Origin: Oscillospiraceae bacterium
GTDB lineage: Bacteria; Bacillota; Clostridia; Oscillospirales; Oscillospiraceae
Assembly: GCA_029067025.1 (NCBI GenBank)
Contig: JAIEFH010000051.1
Coordinates: 1 to 15,923, forward strand
Length of the DNA stretch: 15,923 nt
Direction: 5' to 3'
Position numbers and translations under genes: made by a program. Every line of letters starts with the position of its first letter. Positions within the stretch are counted from its first letter, which is position 1. Of this stretch, positions 7,551-14,326 are shown piece by piece. The notes under the pieces are model-generated. The model saw nothing but the letters and a program-made list of their open reading frames with translations, was not told where the DNA came from and searched no databases.

Positions 7551-8879
7551 TCAATCCTCCTTATCGCCCTTTTGTCGGATGGTGATGCGCACCGGAGTGC
7601 CCGTCAGGCCGAAGGTGGCCCGGATCTGGTTCTCCAGGTAGCGCTGGTAGGAAAAGTGGAACAGCCGCGCGTCATTGCAGAAGATGACAAAGTGGGGGGG
7701 CTTTACCCCGATCTGGGTCATATAGTAGATTTTCAGCCGCCGCCCCTTGTCGGTGGGGGGCTGAACCCTGGCCTGGGCGTCGCTCAGAACCTGGTTGAGC
7801 ACGCCGGTGGGGATTCGCATGGCGGCCTGGTTGACCACGTTGTCGATGAGGCCGAAGAGCCTGTCCACCCGCTGGCCCGTCAGGGCGGAGATGAACAGCA
7901 CCGGGGCGTAGGTCATGTAGCTCAGATCCCGGCGGACGTCCTCCTCCATGCGCTGCATGGTCTTGCCGTCTTTCTCAATGGCGTCCCACTTGTTCACCAC
8001 GATGATGCACGCCTTGCCCGCCTCATGGGCCAGCCCGGCCACCTTGGTGTCCTGCTCGGTGACCCCCTCTTGGGCGTCGACCATGATGACGCACACGTCG
8101 CTGCGCTCAATGGCCATGGTGGCCCGCAGGACGGAAAACTTCTCCACCCGGTCGTCCACCTTGGACTTTTTCCGCATACCGGCGGTGTCGATGATGAGGA
8201 ACTTGCCCCAGTCGTTTTCCAGGTAGCTGTCCACCGCGTCCCGGGTGGTGCCCGCCACGTCGGACACGATGACCCGCTCCTGGCCCAGGATACGGTTCAC
8301 CAGGGAGGACTTACCCACATTGGGCTTGCCAATGATGGCAACTTTCACCACATCGTCCTCCTCTTCCTCCCCATCCTCGGGGGGGAAGAACTCGAAGCAG
8401 GCGTCCAGCAGGTCGCCGGTGCCGTGGCCGTGGACGGCGGAGACGGGGTACGGATCCCCCAGCCCCAAATTGTAAAACTCGTACATATCCGGGTCGTTGT
8501 GCCCGGTGGAGTCCATCTTGTTCACCGCCAGCACCACCGGCTTCCGGGAGCGCTGGAGCATCCCGGCCACCTCCTGATCGGCGGCGGTCATGCCGGTGCG
8601 GATGTCGCACACGAACACGATCACCGTGGCGGCGGCGATGGCGATTTCCGCCTGCTCCCGCATAAAGGACAGGATCTGGTCATCGGTGCCCGGCTCAATG
8701 CCGCCGGTGTCCACCAGGTCGAAGGTGCGGCCCCGCCACTCCGCCTGGGCGTATAATCTATCCCGGGTAACGCCGGGGGTGTCCTCCACAATGGACAGGC
8801 GCTTGCCGGTGAGCTTATTGAACAGCATGGATTTGCCCACGTTGGGGCGGCCAACAATGGCCACCAGGGGCTTTGCCAT
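7551..8879 (-). CDS. der: Ribosome biogenesis GTPase Der (EngA)
   Basis: Essential double-GTPase needed for 50S subunit maturation. The 442-residue protein carries two G domains. First: GRPNVGKS (10-17), DTPGVTRDR (33-41), DTGG (57-60), NKMD (120-123). Second: GKPNVGKSS (184-192), AGTTRDAVDS (209-218), DTAGMRKKSKV (231-241), NKWD (296-299). An acidic linker, EDGEEEEDD (168-176), joins them. The C-terminal KH-like domain (about 355-442) contains PPTDKGRRLKIYYMTQ and ends in the usual basic segment. ATG 8879 is set by AGGAGG 7 bases upstream and by homology at MAKPLVAIVG; an upstream in-frame extension (to 8909) has no support. First gene of a der-plsY-methyltransferase unit. Confidence 0.97.
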   Translation of the reverse strand: MAKPLVAIVGRPNVGKSMLFNKLTGKRLSIVEDTPGVTRDRLYAQAEWRGRTFDLVDTGGIEPGTDDQILSFMREQAEIAIAAATVIVFVCDIRTGMTAADQEVAGMLQRSRKPVVLAVNKMDSTGHNDPDMYEFYNLGLGDPYPVSAVHGHGTGDLLDACFEFFPPEDGEEEEDDVVKVAIIGKPNVGKSSLVNRILGQERVIVSDVAGTTRDAVDSYLENDWGKFLIIDTAGMRKKSKVDDRVEKFSVLRATMAIERSDVCVIMVDAQEGVTEQDTKVAGLAHEAGKACIIVVNKWDAIEKDGKTMQRMEEDVRRDLSYMTYAPVLFISALTGQRVDRLFGLIDNVVNQAAMRIPTGVLNQVLSDAQARVQPPTDKGRRLKIYYMTQIGVKPPHFVIFCNDARLFHFSYQRYLENQIRATFGLTGTPVRITIRQKGDKED

Positions 8880-8963
8880 GGGTATCCCTCCTATCACAAA
8901 CAGATCCAATTATTTTTGAACGCCCGTACACCGTCAGGTTGAACGGCAGGCAATATTTTAGTC

Positions 8964-8992
8964 ATTATAAGGTAGTATACCAAATCTGTCAA
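8964..8992 (-). promoter_or_regulatory. Consensus sigma-A promoter of der-plsY
   Basis: Minus-strand TTGACA (8987-8992), 17 bases, TATAAT (8964-8969): a full match to the consensus at both boxes and the optimal spacing. It lies immediately beyond the rpmF terminator, so der is uncoupled from rpmF. The predicted leader is about 80 bases, with a weak CCGT/ACGG inverted repeat at 8931-8946. Confidence 0.9.
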
Positions 8993-9037
8993 AAAAAAGA
9001 TAGTGGAAAATGGGAAATTTTCCGGGAAGAAAGTAAC

Positions 9038-9070
9038 AAAAAAGCCGCCGTATCCACGGCAGCTTTTTTT
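9038..9070 (-). terminator. Terminator of yceD-rpmF, symmetric
   Basis: A 14-bp stem with one mismatch (9038-9051 with 9056-9069), flanked by AAAAAA and TTTTTT, giving a poly-U end on either strand. It begins six bases past the rpmF stop and therefore ends the yceD-rpmF transcript before der. Confidence 0.9.
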
Positions 9071-9075
9071 GCTTA

Positions 9076-9258
9076 TCACTTCTCGGCAGGGGCGACCTCA
9101 CGGCCATTGTAGGTCATGCAGTTCTTGCACACGCGGTGGGGCAGGGTGACGGTACCGCACTTGGGACAGGTGTTGATACCGGGAGTCTCCAGCTTCCACA
9201 CGGAGCTGCGGCGCTTGTTCCTGCGCTGCTTGGATACTTTACTCTTCGGGACGGCCAT
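9076..9258 (-). CDS. rpmF: 50S ribosomal protein L32
   Basis: A 60-residue large-subunit protein. MAVPKSKVSKQRRNKRRS is the family N-terminus, and Cys32/Cys35 (CPKCG) with Cys45/Cys48 (CKNC) form a zinc ribbon. GGAGG lies 7 bases before ATG. It follows yceD by about 40 bases, the conserved yceD-rpmF order seen in many bacteria. In many genomes plsX and fatty-acid genes follow; here a strong terminator ends the unit. Confidence 0.97.
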   Translation of the reverse strand: MAVPKSKVSKQRRNKRRSSVWKLETPGINTCPKCGTVTLPHRVCKNCMTYNGREVAPAEK

Positions 9259-9298
9259 TTTGACACCTCCTTATTGGTCAATGTCCGCGGACATGAGA

Positions 9299-9811
9299 CT
9301 ACTGGTCTGCTTTCTCCGGCTCCAGCAGCTGGGCCAGCTTGGCCAGCCGGGGGTCGATCTCCTTCTTGCAGCGGCAGGGCTCCACATTCAAATCCACACC
9401 GCAGCCGGAGCAAAGGCCCTTACAATCCTCAGAGCAGAGATTTTTCGTGTCCATTTCAAGGAGGAATACCTCCCGCATCAGCTCGTCCAGCTCCAGCTCA
9501 CCGTCCTTGTTCAGCAGGACGATGTCGTCGTTCTCCCCGTTTGCCAGCTCAAAGGCCAACAGGGTATCGTACTCCACCGTTTTCTCCCGCTCAAAGGGCT
9601 TTGCGCATCGGTCGCAAATCAGCGACAGGACTGTGCCCAGTCTGACGTTCAGCTCCATGGCCCCCGCCCGGTTGCGCACCTCTCCCCTGACCTGGACGGG
9701 CCGGGTAAAGGGTTTTGCGCCGTTCCACTCCACGCCGGACAAATCCAGTTGAAGTTCGAAGGGCAGTACCGCGCCGGGCTGTTGGGCTAAAGGCTTTAAA
9801 TCCAGTTTCAT
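9299..9811 (-). CDS. yceD: YceD/DUF177 family protein
   Basis: A 170-residue member of the DUF177 family, named for E. coli YceD and nearly always found beside rpmF. Plant and bacterial members have been linked to 23S rRNA/large-subunit accumulation; the molecular activity is not established. Features: an N-terminal beta-rich half with ICDRCAKPFE (Cys66/Cys69), an acidic middle (ENDDIVLLNKDGELELDE), and the C-terminal cysteine cluster LCSEDCKGLCSGCGVDLN (125-142) plus CRC (146-148), a probable metal site. The start ATG 9811 has a GAGGTG site just upstream. It has its own consensus promoter. Confidence 0.9.
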   Translation of the reverse strand: MKLDLKPLAQQPGAVLPFELQLDLSGVEWNGAKPFTRPVQVRGEVRNRAGAMELNVRLGTVLSLICDRCAKPFEREKTVEYDTLLAFELANGENDDIVLLNKDGELELDELMREVFLLEMDTKNLCSEDCKGLCSGCGVDLNVEPCRCKKEIDPRLAKLAQLLEPEKADQ

Positions 9812-9840
9812 GGCACACCTCGCATAATGGCACGACTGGT

Positions 9841-9869
9841 ATTATACTAGACCTGGCCGGAAATGTCAA
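9841..9869 (-). promoter_or_regulatory. Consensus sigma-A promoter of yceD-rpmF
   Basis: Minus-strand TTGACA (9864-9869), 17 bases, TATAAT (9841-9846), a full consensus match. The predicted transcript start is near 9834, about 25 bases before the yceD ATG, so the leader is very short. Confidence 0.9.
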
Positions 9870-9911
9870 ACATTTTCCGCAATATTTTGTGTTTTTTCTT
9901 GCGGCAAAACC

Positions 9912-9937
9912 GCGCGGCCCCGAGATACGGGCCGCGC
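9912..9937 (-). terminator. Terminator after the aminotransferase gene
   Basis: GCGCGGCCC (9912-9920) pairs with GGGCCGCGC (9929-9937) around an 8-base loop. On the minus strand the stem is followed by GGTTTTG, a short T-run, so termination is plausible but less certain than at the other sites. Confidence 0.6.
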
Positions 9938-9950
9938 AGTCTCTTGCGCA

Positions 9951-11141
9951 TTATCCTTTCAGGAACTTTTCCAGGCGGTCCATGCCCTTTTTGATGTTGT
10001 CCATTGAGACGGCGTAGGACCAGCGCACAAAGTTGGGCGCGCCGAAGCCGGTACCAGGCACCGCGGCCACCAGGCCGTGCTTGAGCAGAGCGGAAGCGAA
10101 GTCGTCGCTGCTATTGATGGTCTCGCCGCAGATGGCGCGGCCCAGCTGTTTTTCCACGTTCATCATGATGTAGAACGCGCCCTCGGGCTTGATGCAGCTG
10201 ACGCCATCCATGGCGTTCACCCGCCCCACGATATAGTTCCGCCGCTCCTCAAAGGACTGGCGCATTTCCTCCACGCAGTGCTGGGAGCCGTTCAGCGCCG
10301 CTACGGACGCCGCTTGGGATATGGAGCTGGGGGAGCCGGTGGAGTTGCTGAGGTAATTGGCCATCACCTTGGCGATCTTCTCGCTGGCCAGCAGATAGCC
10401 GATCCGCCAGCCGGTCATGGCGTAGGACTTGGACACGCCGTTGATGAGGATGGCGCGCTCCTTCACGTCCTCCCCGAAGGAGGCGACGGACGCGAACTCC
10501 CTGCCGTCGTACACCAGGCCATAGTAGATCTCGTCGGAGATGATGTAGATGTCCTTCTCCACGCACACCCGGGCGATGGCCTCCAGCTCCTCCTTGGCGT
10601 ACACCATGCCGGTGGGGTTGCAGGGGTTATTGAGGATCAGCGCCTTCGTCTTGGGGGTAATGGCGGCGGCAAGCTGCTCGGCGGTCATCTTGAACCCGGC
10701 GGACTCCTGGGCGGTGACCACCACGGGCACGCCGCCCACCATCCTGACCATCTCCAGATAGCTGACCCAGAAGGGGGCGGGCAGAATCACCTCATCGCCG
10801 GGGTTCACCAGAGCCCGCAGGGCGATGTACACACAGTGCTTGGCGCCGCTGGAAATCACCGCCTGGGAGGGCTTGTAATCCAGGCCGCAGTCCTCGCGCA
10901 TCCGCCTGCAGACGGCCTCTTTCAGTGCCACCGTACCGGAGGCCGGGGTGTAGCGGGTGACGTTCTCGGCGATGGCTTTGTCCGCCGCCGCTTTGATATG
11001 GTCAGGGGTATTGAAATCCGGCTCCCCCGCGCCGAAGCCGATCACGTCAATGCCGTCCGCCTTCATCTGCTTGGCCAGGGCGTCTATGGCCATGGTGCTG
11101 GACACCTGCACCGCGGACGCGATTTGAGCAAGTTCTTTCAA
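9951..11141 (-). CDS. PLP-dependent class I aminotransferase (aspartate aminotransferase-like)
   Basis: A 396-residue fold-type I aminotransferase, most like the Bacillus/Thermus aspartate aminotransferases of subgroup Ib. Landmarks: FGAGEPDFNTPDHI (36-49), YTPASGTVALKEAV (64-77), SSGAKHCVY (97-105), PAPFWVSY (121-128), NNPCNPTG (171-178), SDEIYYGLVYDG (202-213), the PLP-binding Lys238 in NGVSKSYAMTGWR, and the carboxylate-binding Arg373 in FVRWSYAVS. It probably interconverts aspartate and oxaloacetate with 2-oxoglutarate; substrate range cannot be read from the sequence. The start is taken as TTG 11141, six bases after GGAGGG. An ATG at 11171 is in frame but lies at the predicted -10 box. 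Single-gene unit. Confidence 0.92.
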   Translation of the reverse strand: MKELAQIASAVQVSSTMAIDALAKQMKADGIDVIGFGAGEPDFNTPDHIKAAADKAIAENVTRYTPASGTVALKEAVCRRMREDCGLDYKPSQAVISSGAKHCVYIALRALVNPGDEVILPAPFWVSYLEMVRMVGGVPVVVTAQESAGFKMTAEQLAAAITPKTKALILNNPCNPTGMVYAKEELEAIARVCVEKDIYIISDEIYYGLVYDGREFASVASFGEDVKERAILINGVSKSYAMTGWRIGYLLASEKIAKVMANYLSNSTGSPSSISQAASVAALNGSQHCVEEMRQSFEERRNYIVGRVNAMDGVSCIKPEGAFYIMMNVEKQLGRAICGETINSSDDFASALLKHGLVAAVPGTGFGAPNFVRWSYAVSMDNIKKGMDRLEKFLKG

Positions 11142-11171
11142 GAGTATCCCTCCAATTGTTGTTTCGTGCAT

Positions 11172-11200
11172 ATTATATTCTCAATCTTGCAAAAATACAA
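11172..11200 (-). promoter_or_regulatory. Promoter of the aminotransferase gene
   Basis: Minus-strand TTGTAT (11195-11200), 17 bases, perfect TATAAT (11172-11177). The leader before the TTG start is about 25 bases. Its position supports TTG 11141 and excludes a start at 11171. Confidence 0.65.
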
Positions 11201-11270
11201 GTACACTTTGGGGAATTTCTAAAGTTTTTGCAGTTTCAACTAAGCAGGATTGCATTTTTGTTGGAAAACT

Positions 11271-11296
11271 TCCCCGTCTGCCGAAGCGAACGGGGA
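11271..11296 (-). terminator. Terminator of the coaX-like gene
   Basis: TCCCCGT (11271-11277) pairs with ACGGGGA (11290-11296). In the minus-strand RNA the loop contains GC-UUCG-GC, a stable tetraloop cap, and the stem is followed by AGTTTTCC. It starts ten bases past the stop codon. Confidence 0.7.
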
Positions 11297-11305
11297 TGGA
11301 AGCAC

Positions 11306-12079
11306 TCAGCGGCGGGTATTTTTGCGATAGAGGTGGTACAGCCCCTTCACCAGTAGGTCATGGTCATATTTGATCTCCCTGCGGCACATACGGTAGAGGG
11401 CGGGGGCACGGCCCCCTGTGGCCACCACCGTGGCGGCGGGAGCCCCAGCGGCCTCCTCCAGGGACTCAATGACCCGGTCAAAAGCGCCGCTGTAGCCGTA
11501 CAGCACCCCGGCCCGCATGGAGTCCACCGTGTTCCGGCCCAGGGGCGTGTCTACCTGTGCCATAGAGATCTGGGGCAGCTGCGCCCCATTCCGGGACAGG
11601 GCCTCCAGGGCAATATCAATGCCGGGCATAATGGCGCAGCCCTCGAAAGCGTTTCCGCTCAAATAGGAGAAGGTGACGGCGGTGCGGGAGTTGATGATGA
11701 TGGCGGGGGTGGGATAGAGGACGGAGGCCGCCACGGCGGAGGCCACGATGTCGCTGCCCAGCTGGTTGTGGATCTCCGCCTTGATGTTCAGCCCCGTTTT
11801 CAGCCCCGGCCCCACCACCAGGGGGGGCTTGCCGGTGAGCCGCCGCAGGGTGCGGGCGTAGGTTCCGGTGATGGGGGGCACCACGCTGGACAAAATGGCC
11901 CCGTCCACCGTTTCCAGTTTGGCTCGGTAGAGGTGGAACACCCCCATCAGGTCGATGGCGCAGCGGTCGTCGGTGATTTTGGCGTCCGTCTCCAGTTCCG
12001 ACTGGAAGGACAGCGTCCCCTCTTCCGTGAACAGGGCGATGGTGGTGCGGATGTTGCCGATGTCGATGGCCAAAATCAT
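11306..12079 (-). CDS. coaX: Type III pantothenate kinase homologue with altered signature residues
   Basis: CoaX phosphorylates pantothenate, the first step of coenzyme A synthesis, using ATP and a monovalent cation. This 257-residue protein aligns by eye over the whole family: DIGN (6-9), SSVVPP (64-69), VGPGLKTGLNI (89-99), GSD (108-110), EGCAIMPGI (146-154), QLPQI (167-171), RNTVDSMRAGVLYGY (182-196) and ATGG (220-223). Departures: canonical GADR reads GSDI (catalytic Asp110 kept, Arg lost); the cation/phosphate motif D-x-GTATT reads NSRTAVT (130-136), losing the Asp and Gly; DxGNT reads DIGNI. It may be a second, divergent copy or a protein with another role, so the symbol marks family only. 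ATG 12079 has GGAGAG upstream. Confidence 0.75.
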   Translation of the reverse strand: MILAIDIGNIRTTIALFTEEGTLSFQSELETDAKITDDRCAIDLMGVFHLYRAKLETVDGAILSSVVPPITGTYARTLRRLTGKPPLVVGPGLKTGLNIKAEIHNQLGSDIVASAVAASVLYPTPAIIINSRTAVTFSYLSGNAFEGCAIMPGIDIALEALSRNGAQLPQISMAQVDTPLGRNTVDSMRAGVLYGYSGAFDRVIESLEEAAGAPAATVVATGGRAPALYRMCRREIKYDHDLLVKGLYHLYRKNTRR

Positions 12080-12102
12080 GGCGTCTCTCCCCCTTTTTTT
12101 AT

Positions 12103-12131
12103 ATTATACCACCAAACTCCCTTACTTGTAA
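12103..12131 (-). promoter_or_regulatory. Promoter of the coaX-like gene, extended -10
   Basis: Minus-strand TTACAA (12126-12131), 17 bases, TATAAT (12103-12108) with a TGG just upstream (extended -10, TGNTATAAT). The leader is about 20 bases. Confidence 0.75.
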
Positions 12132-12137
12132 AATAAA

Positions 12138-12168
12138 AAAGAAACCGCCCGTACGGGGCGGTTTCTTT
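12138..12168 (-). terminator. Terminator of the first GNAT gene, symmetric
   Basis: A perfect 13-bp stem (AAAGAAACCGCCC at 12138-12150 with its complement at 12156-12168) around a 5-base loop. On the minus strand it is followed by TTTATTTTAC. It separates the GNAT gene from the coaX-like gene. Confidence 0.9.
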
Positions 12169-12193
12169 GACGCTTCAGAGTTGAATTTAGAAA

Positions 12194-12652
12194 TTATGAT
12201 AACTTTTTTGCAAATGTGGCACTGTGCTCCAGCTCATAGAATCCCTGCTTTTTGTAAAATTTAAAGGCCGGTACATCGTTCTCTGTCAGCAGGAAGATAT
12301 GAGTCAGTCCCAATTCCACGCAGGCGCTTTCGATTTCCCGCAAGAATAGCGTCCCAATTCCCTGCCCTTGCTTTGGCGTACTGATACATAGCTCGTCCAC
12401 ATAGTATTCTGTGCCTGTATACCAGTGCTTGATCCGCCCCATTGATACGCCAATCAGCTCTGCTCCCTCATATAATCCGAAGGTCAGGGAATTGCTCTGC
12501 CCAATCAAGTCGTGCATATACTGCTCCAATTGCTGTTCGTCAGACCAGTCGTCATTCCATGGTTCTTTTGTAAATACGCCGGCAAACAGTTTTTTGATCG
12601 CTTCGCCCGCACTCTCATCCAGCCTTCTGAAGCAATAATTCATCATGTTCAT
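12194..12652 (-). CDS. GNAT family N-acetyltransferase
   Basis: A 152-residue acetyltransferase that would use acetyl-CoA. The motif A core is YVDELCISTPKQGQGIGTLF (84-103), with the pyrophosphate-binding QGQGIG at 95-100, followed by motif B TENDVPAFKFYKKQGF (123-138). The N-terminal FTKEPWNDDW is reminiscent of aminoglycoside 6'-N-acetyltransferase-like GNATs of Gram-positive bacteria, but that is only a resemblance and no substrate is claimed. ATG 12652 follows GGAGAG; the frame runs further upstream through the promoter, which is rejected. Codon use is visibly AT-richer than the flanking genes. Own promoter and terminator, so a self-contained cassette. Confidence 0.88.
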   Translation of the reverse strand: MNMMNYCFRRLDESAGEAIKKLFAGVFTKEPWNDDWSDEQQLEQYMHDLIGQSNSLTFGLYEGAELIGVSMGRIKHWYTGTEYYVDELCISTPKQGQGIGTLFLREIESACVELGLTHIFLLTENDVPAFKFYKKQGFYELEHSATFAKKLS

Positions 12653-12677
12653 GGTATCTCTCCCCCTTCCATCGGAT

Positions 12678-12706
12678 ATTATACGCCGATTTCCGCTAAC
12701 TGTCAT
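12678..12706 (-). promoter_or_regulatory. Promoter of the first GNAT gene
   Basis: Minus-strand ATGACA (12701-12706), 17 bases, perfect TATAAT (12678-12683). The leader is about 20 bases, ending in GGGGGAGAG before the ATG at 12652. Confidence 0.75.
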
Positions 12707-12716
12707 CAAAAATTGA

Positions 12717-12744
12717 AGCGGAGCGGGAAATTTCCCGCTCCGCT
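12717..12744 (-). terminator. Terminator of the second GNAT gene
   Basis: A 28-bp perfect palindrome (arms AGCGGAGCGGGAAA and its complement). On the minus strand it is followed by TCAATTTTTG. It closes the second GNAT gene and possibly the whole leu transcript. Confidence 0.8.
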
Positions 12745-12766
12745 GGCAAATCTGGAATCCTGTCGC

Positions 12767-13213
12767 TTATAAGGACTTCACAAAAAGCTGATCCACAGAA
12801 CCATATATTGTTTCGTAGTCGCCTAATTTCTGAAACCCATATTTTTCATACAGGCCGATCTCACCGCTCATAATGTATATCTTTTCATAGCCAAGCTCCC
12901 GGGCGTAGGCGCACACTTTATCAATCATCAATTCTGACAGCCTTTTCCCGCGATATGGCTCATCCACAAACATGAAGCCGATAAATGGCGAAAACGTATA
13001 CTTTTCAGGCAGTTCATCCTTTTCCGCAAGCGTACAGAACCCTGCCGCTTTCCCGTCCACACAAGCGGCGCACACCCGTTCCCAGCCTTTGAATTCATTG
13101 TGTTTCATTTTCTCCGCAAGGAAAGGGCCTGCCCGCCACGAACACGTCTCGGCCAGAGAAATTATCTCGTCCCATAACGCGTGTCCCGGTGTCATCAAAT
13201 GGATCTCCGTCAT
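12767..13213 (-). CDS. GNAT family N-acetyltransferase
   Basis: A 148-residue acetyltransferase unrelated in detail to its neighbour. Motif A is GFMFVDEPYRGKRLSELMID (79-98), with YRGKRLS in place of the usual Q/RxxGxG/A, then YARELGYEKIYIMSGEIGLYEKYGF (103-127), with the Tyr122 position typical of GNAT catalytic or CoA-side residues. The substrate is unknown. GGAGGG lies only three bases before ATG 13213; an internal ATG at 13195 with GGAG nine bases upstream is an alternative start. It begins 18 bases after the leuB stop and may be read from the leu transcript. AT-richer than leuB. Confidence 0.85.
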   Translation of the reverse strand: MTEIHLMTPGHALWDEIISLAETCSWRAGPFLAEKMKHNEFKGWERVCAACVDGKAAGFCTLAEKDELPEKYTFSPFIGFMFVDEPYRGKRLSELMIDKVCAYARELGYEKIYIMSGEIGLYEKYGFQKLGDYETIYGSVDQLFVKSL

Positions 13214-13231
13214 ATACCCTCCAGCTGGAGC

Positions 13232-14308
13232 TCAAATATTATTCCGGATAATCTCACCCATCTGCTTCGTCCCGATGACGCTCTCCCCCGCCCGGGCGAT
13301 GTCGGCGGTGCGCCAGCCGTCCGCCAGCGCCTTGTCCACGGCGGCCTCAATGGCATCCGCCTCGGCGGTCAGCTTGAAGGAATAGCGGAACATCATGGCC
13401 GCGGACAGAATGGTGGCGATGGGGTTGGCCTTGTCCTGGCCCGCGATGTCCGGGGCAGAGCCGTGGATGGGCTCGTACAGCGCCGGGGCACCGTCCCCCA
13501 TGGAGGCGGAGGGCAGCAGGCCGATGGAGCCGGTAATCATGGACGCCTCGTCGGACAGGATGTCGCCGAACATATTCTCGGTGACCACCACGTCGAACTG
13601 CCCCGGATCCCGCACCAGCTGCATGGCGCAGTTGTCCACCAGCACGTCCTCATAAGCCACATCGGAGTACTCCTCCGCCAAGCGGTGCATGACAGACCGC
13701 CACAGCCGGGAGGTCTCCAGCACGTTGGCCTTGTCCACACTGGACACCTTGCCCCGGCGGAGCCTCGCCATCTCGAAGGCCCGGCGGCCGATGCGTTCAA
13801 TCTCCAGCTCGGAGTAGGCCATCAGGTCGGTGGCCTCTATACCCCGGTCCTCGGTCTGGTACTTGTCCCGCTTGCCAAAATAGATGCCGCCGGTGAGCTC
13901 CCGCACCATGAGCAGGTCGATGCCCTTCTCCGCCGTCTCCTTTTTCAGCGGGCAGGCGTCCGCCAGGGCAGGGCGCAGGGCGGCGGGGCGCAGGTTGGCG
14001 TAAAGGCCTAAGTCTTTACGGATAGCCAACAGGGCGGTCTCGGGCCGCTGCTCGGCGGGCTTGTCGCTGCCCCACTTGGGGCCGCCCACCGCGCCCAGCA
14101 GCACCGCGTCACAGGATTTGCACAGTTCGGCAGTGCCGTCAGGGTAGCTCTTGCCCACCGCATCGGTGGCGCAACCGCCCATCAGCACGTCCACGTACTC
14201 AAAGGTGTGGCCGAACTTCTCCCCCACCCTGTCGATGACCTTCACCGTCTCATTGACGATCTCCGGGCCGATGCCGTCGCCCCGGATGAGGGCAATTTTA
14301 TAATTCAT
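13232..14308 (-). CDS. leuB: 3-isopropylmalate dehydrogenase
   Basis: Oxidises and decarboxylates 3-isopropylmalate to 2-oxoisocaproate with NAD+, the third leucine-specific step. The 358-residue length is typical. Motifs: LIRGDGIGPEIV (7-18), LLGAVGGPKW (70-79), LRKDLGLYANLRP-like IRKDLGLYANLRP (96-108), RELTGGIYFG (136-145) with Tyr143, VDKANVLETSRLWR (191-204) with Lys193, DVLVDNCAMQL (221-231) and NMFGDILSDEAS (245-256) with the Mg-binding Asp225, Asp249 and Asp253, and EPIHGSAPDIAG (279-290) for NAD. All expected residues are intact. AGAGGT lies nine bases before ATG. It follows the small unknown gene by 18 bases. Confidence 0.97.
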   Translation of the reverse strand: MNYKIALIRGDGIGPEIVNETVKVIDRVGEKFGHTFEYVDVLMGGCATDAVGKSYPDGTAELCKSCDAVLLGAVGGPKWGSDKPAEQRPETALLAIRKDLGLYANLRPAALRPALADACPLKKETAEKGIDLLMVRELTGGIYFGKRDKYQTEDRGIEATDLMAYSELEIERIGRRAFEMARLRRGKVSSVDKANVLETSRLWRSVMHRLAEEYSDVAYEDVLVDNCAMQLVRDPGQFDVVVTENMFGDILSDEASMITGSIGLLPSASMGDGAPALYEPIHGSAPDIAGQDKANPIATILSAAMMFRYSFKLTAEADAIEAAVDKALADGWRTADIARAGESVIGTKQMGEIIRNNI

Positions 14309-14326
14309 AAACGTTCTACCTCTCTT

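Noticed and set aside
7572..8756. 394-codon plus-strand ORF opposite der
   Set aside because: Shadow frame of der. The translation is rich in His, Gly and Val with no recognisable domain, and der is complete on the other strand.
8894..9079. 61-codon minus-strand ORF between rpmF and der
   Set aside because: It spans the rpmF terminator and the der consensus promoter, and no ribosome binding site was seen. It is regulatory DNA read as protein.
10077..11222. 381-codon plus-strand ORF opposite the aminotransferase
   Set aside because: Shadow frame, with compositional bias identical to the other antisense ORFs. It runs through the aminotransferase promoter.
12194..13213. The two GNAT genes as a toxin-antitoxin pair
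   Set aside because: Neither has an adjacent ribbon-helix-helix antitoxin gene. Each is a separate GNAT with a terminator between them.
13181..14011. 276-codon plus-strand ORF opposite leuB
   Set aside because: Antisense frame produced by GC-rich codon use; leuB is intact and full length.
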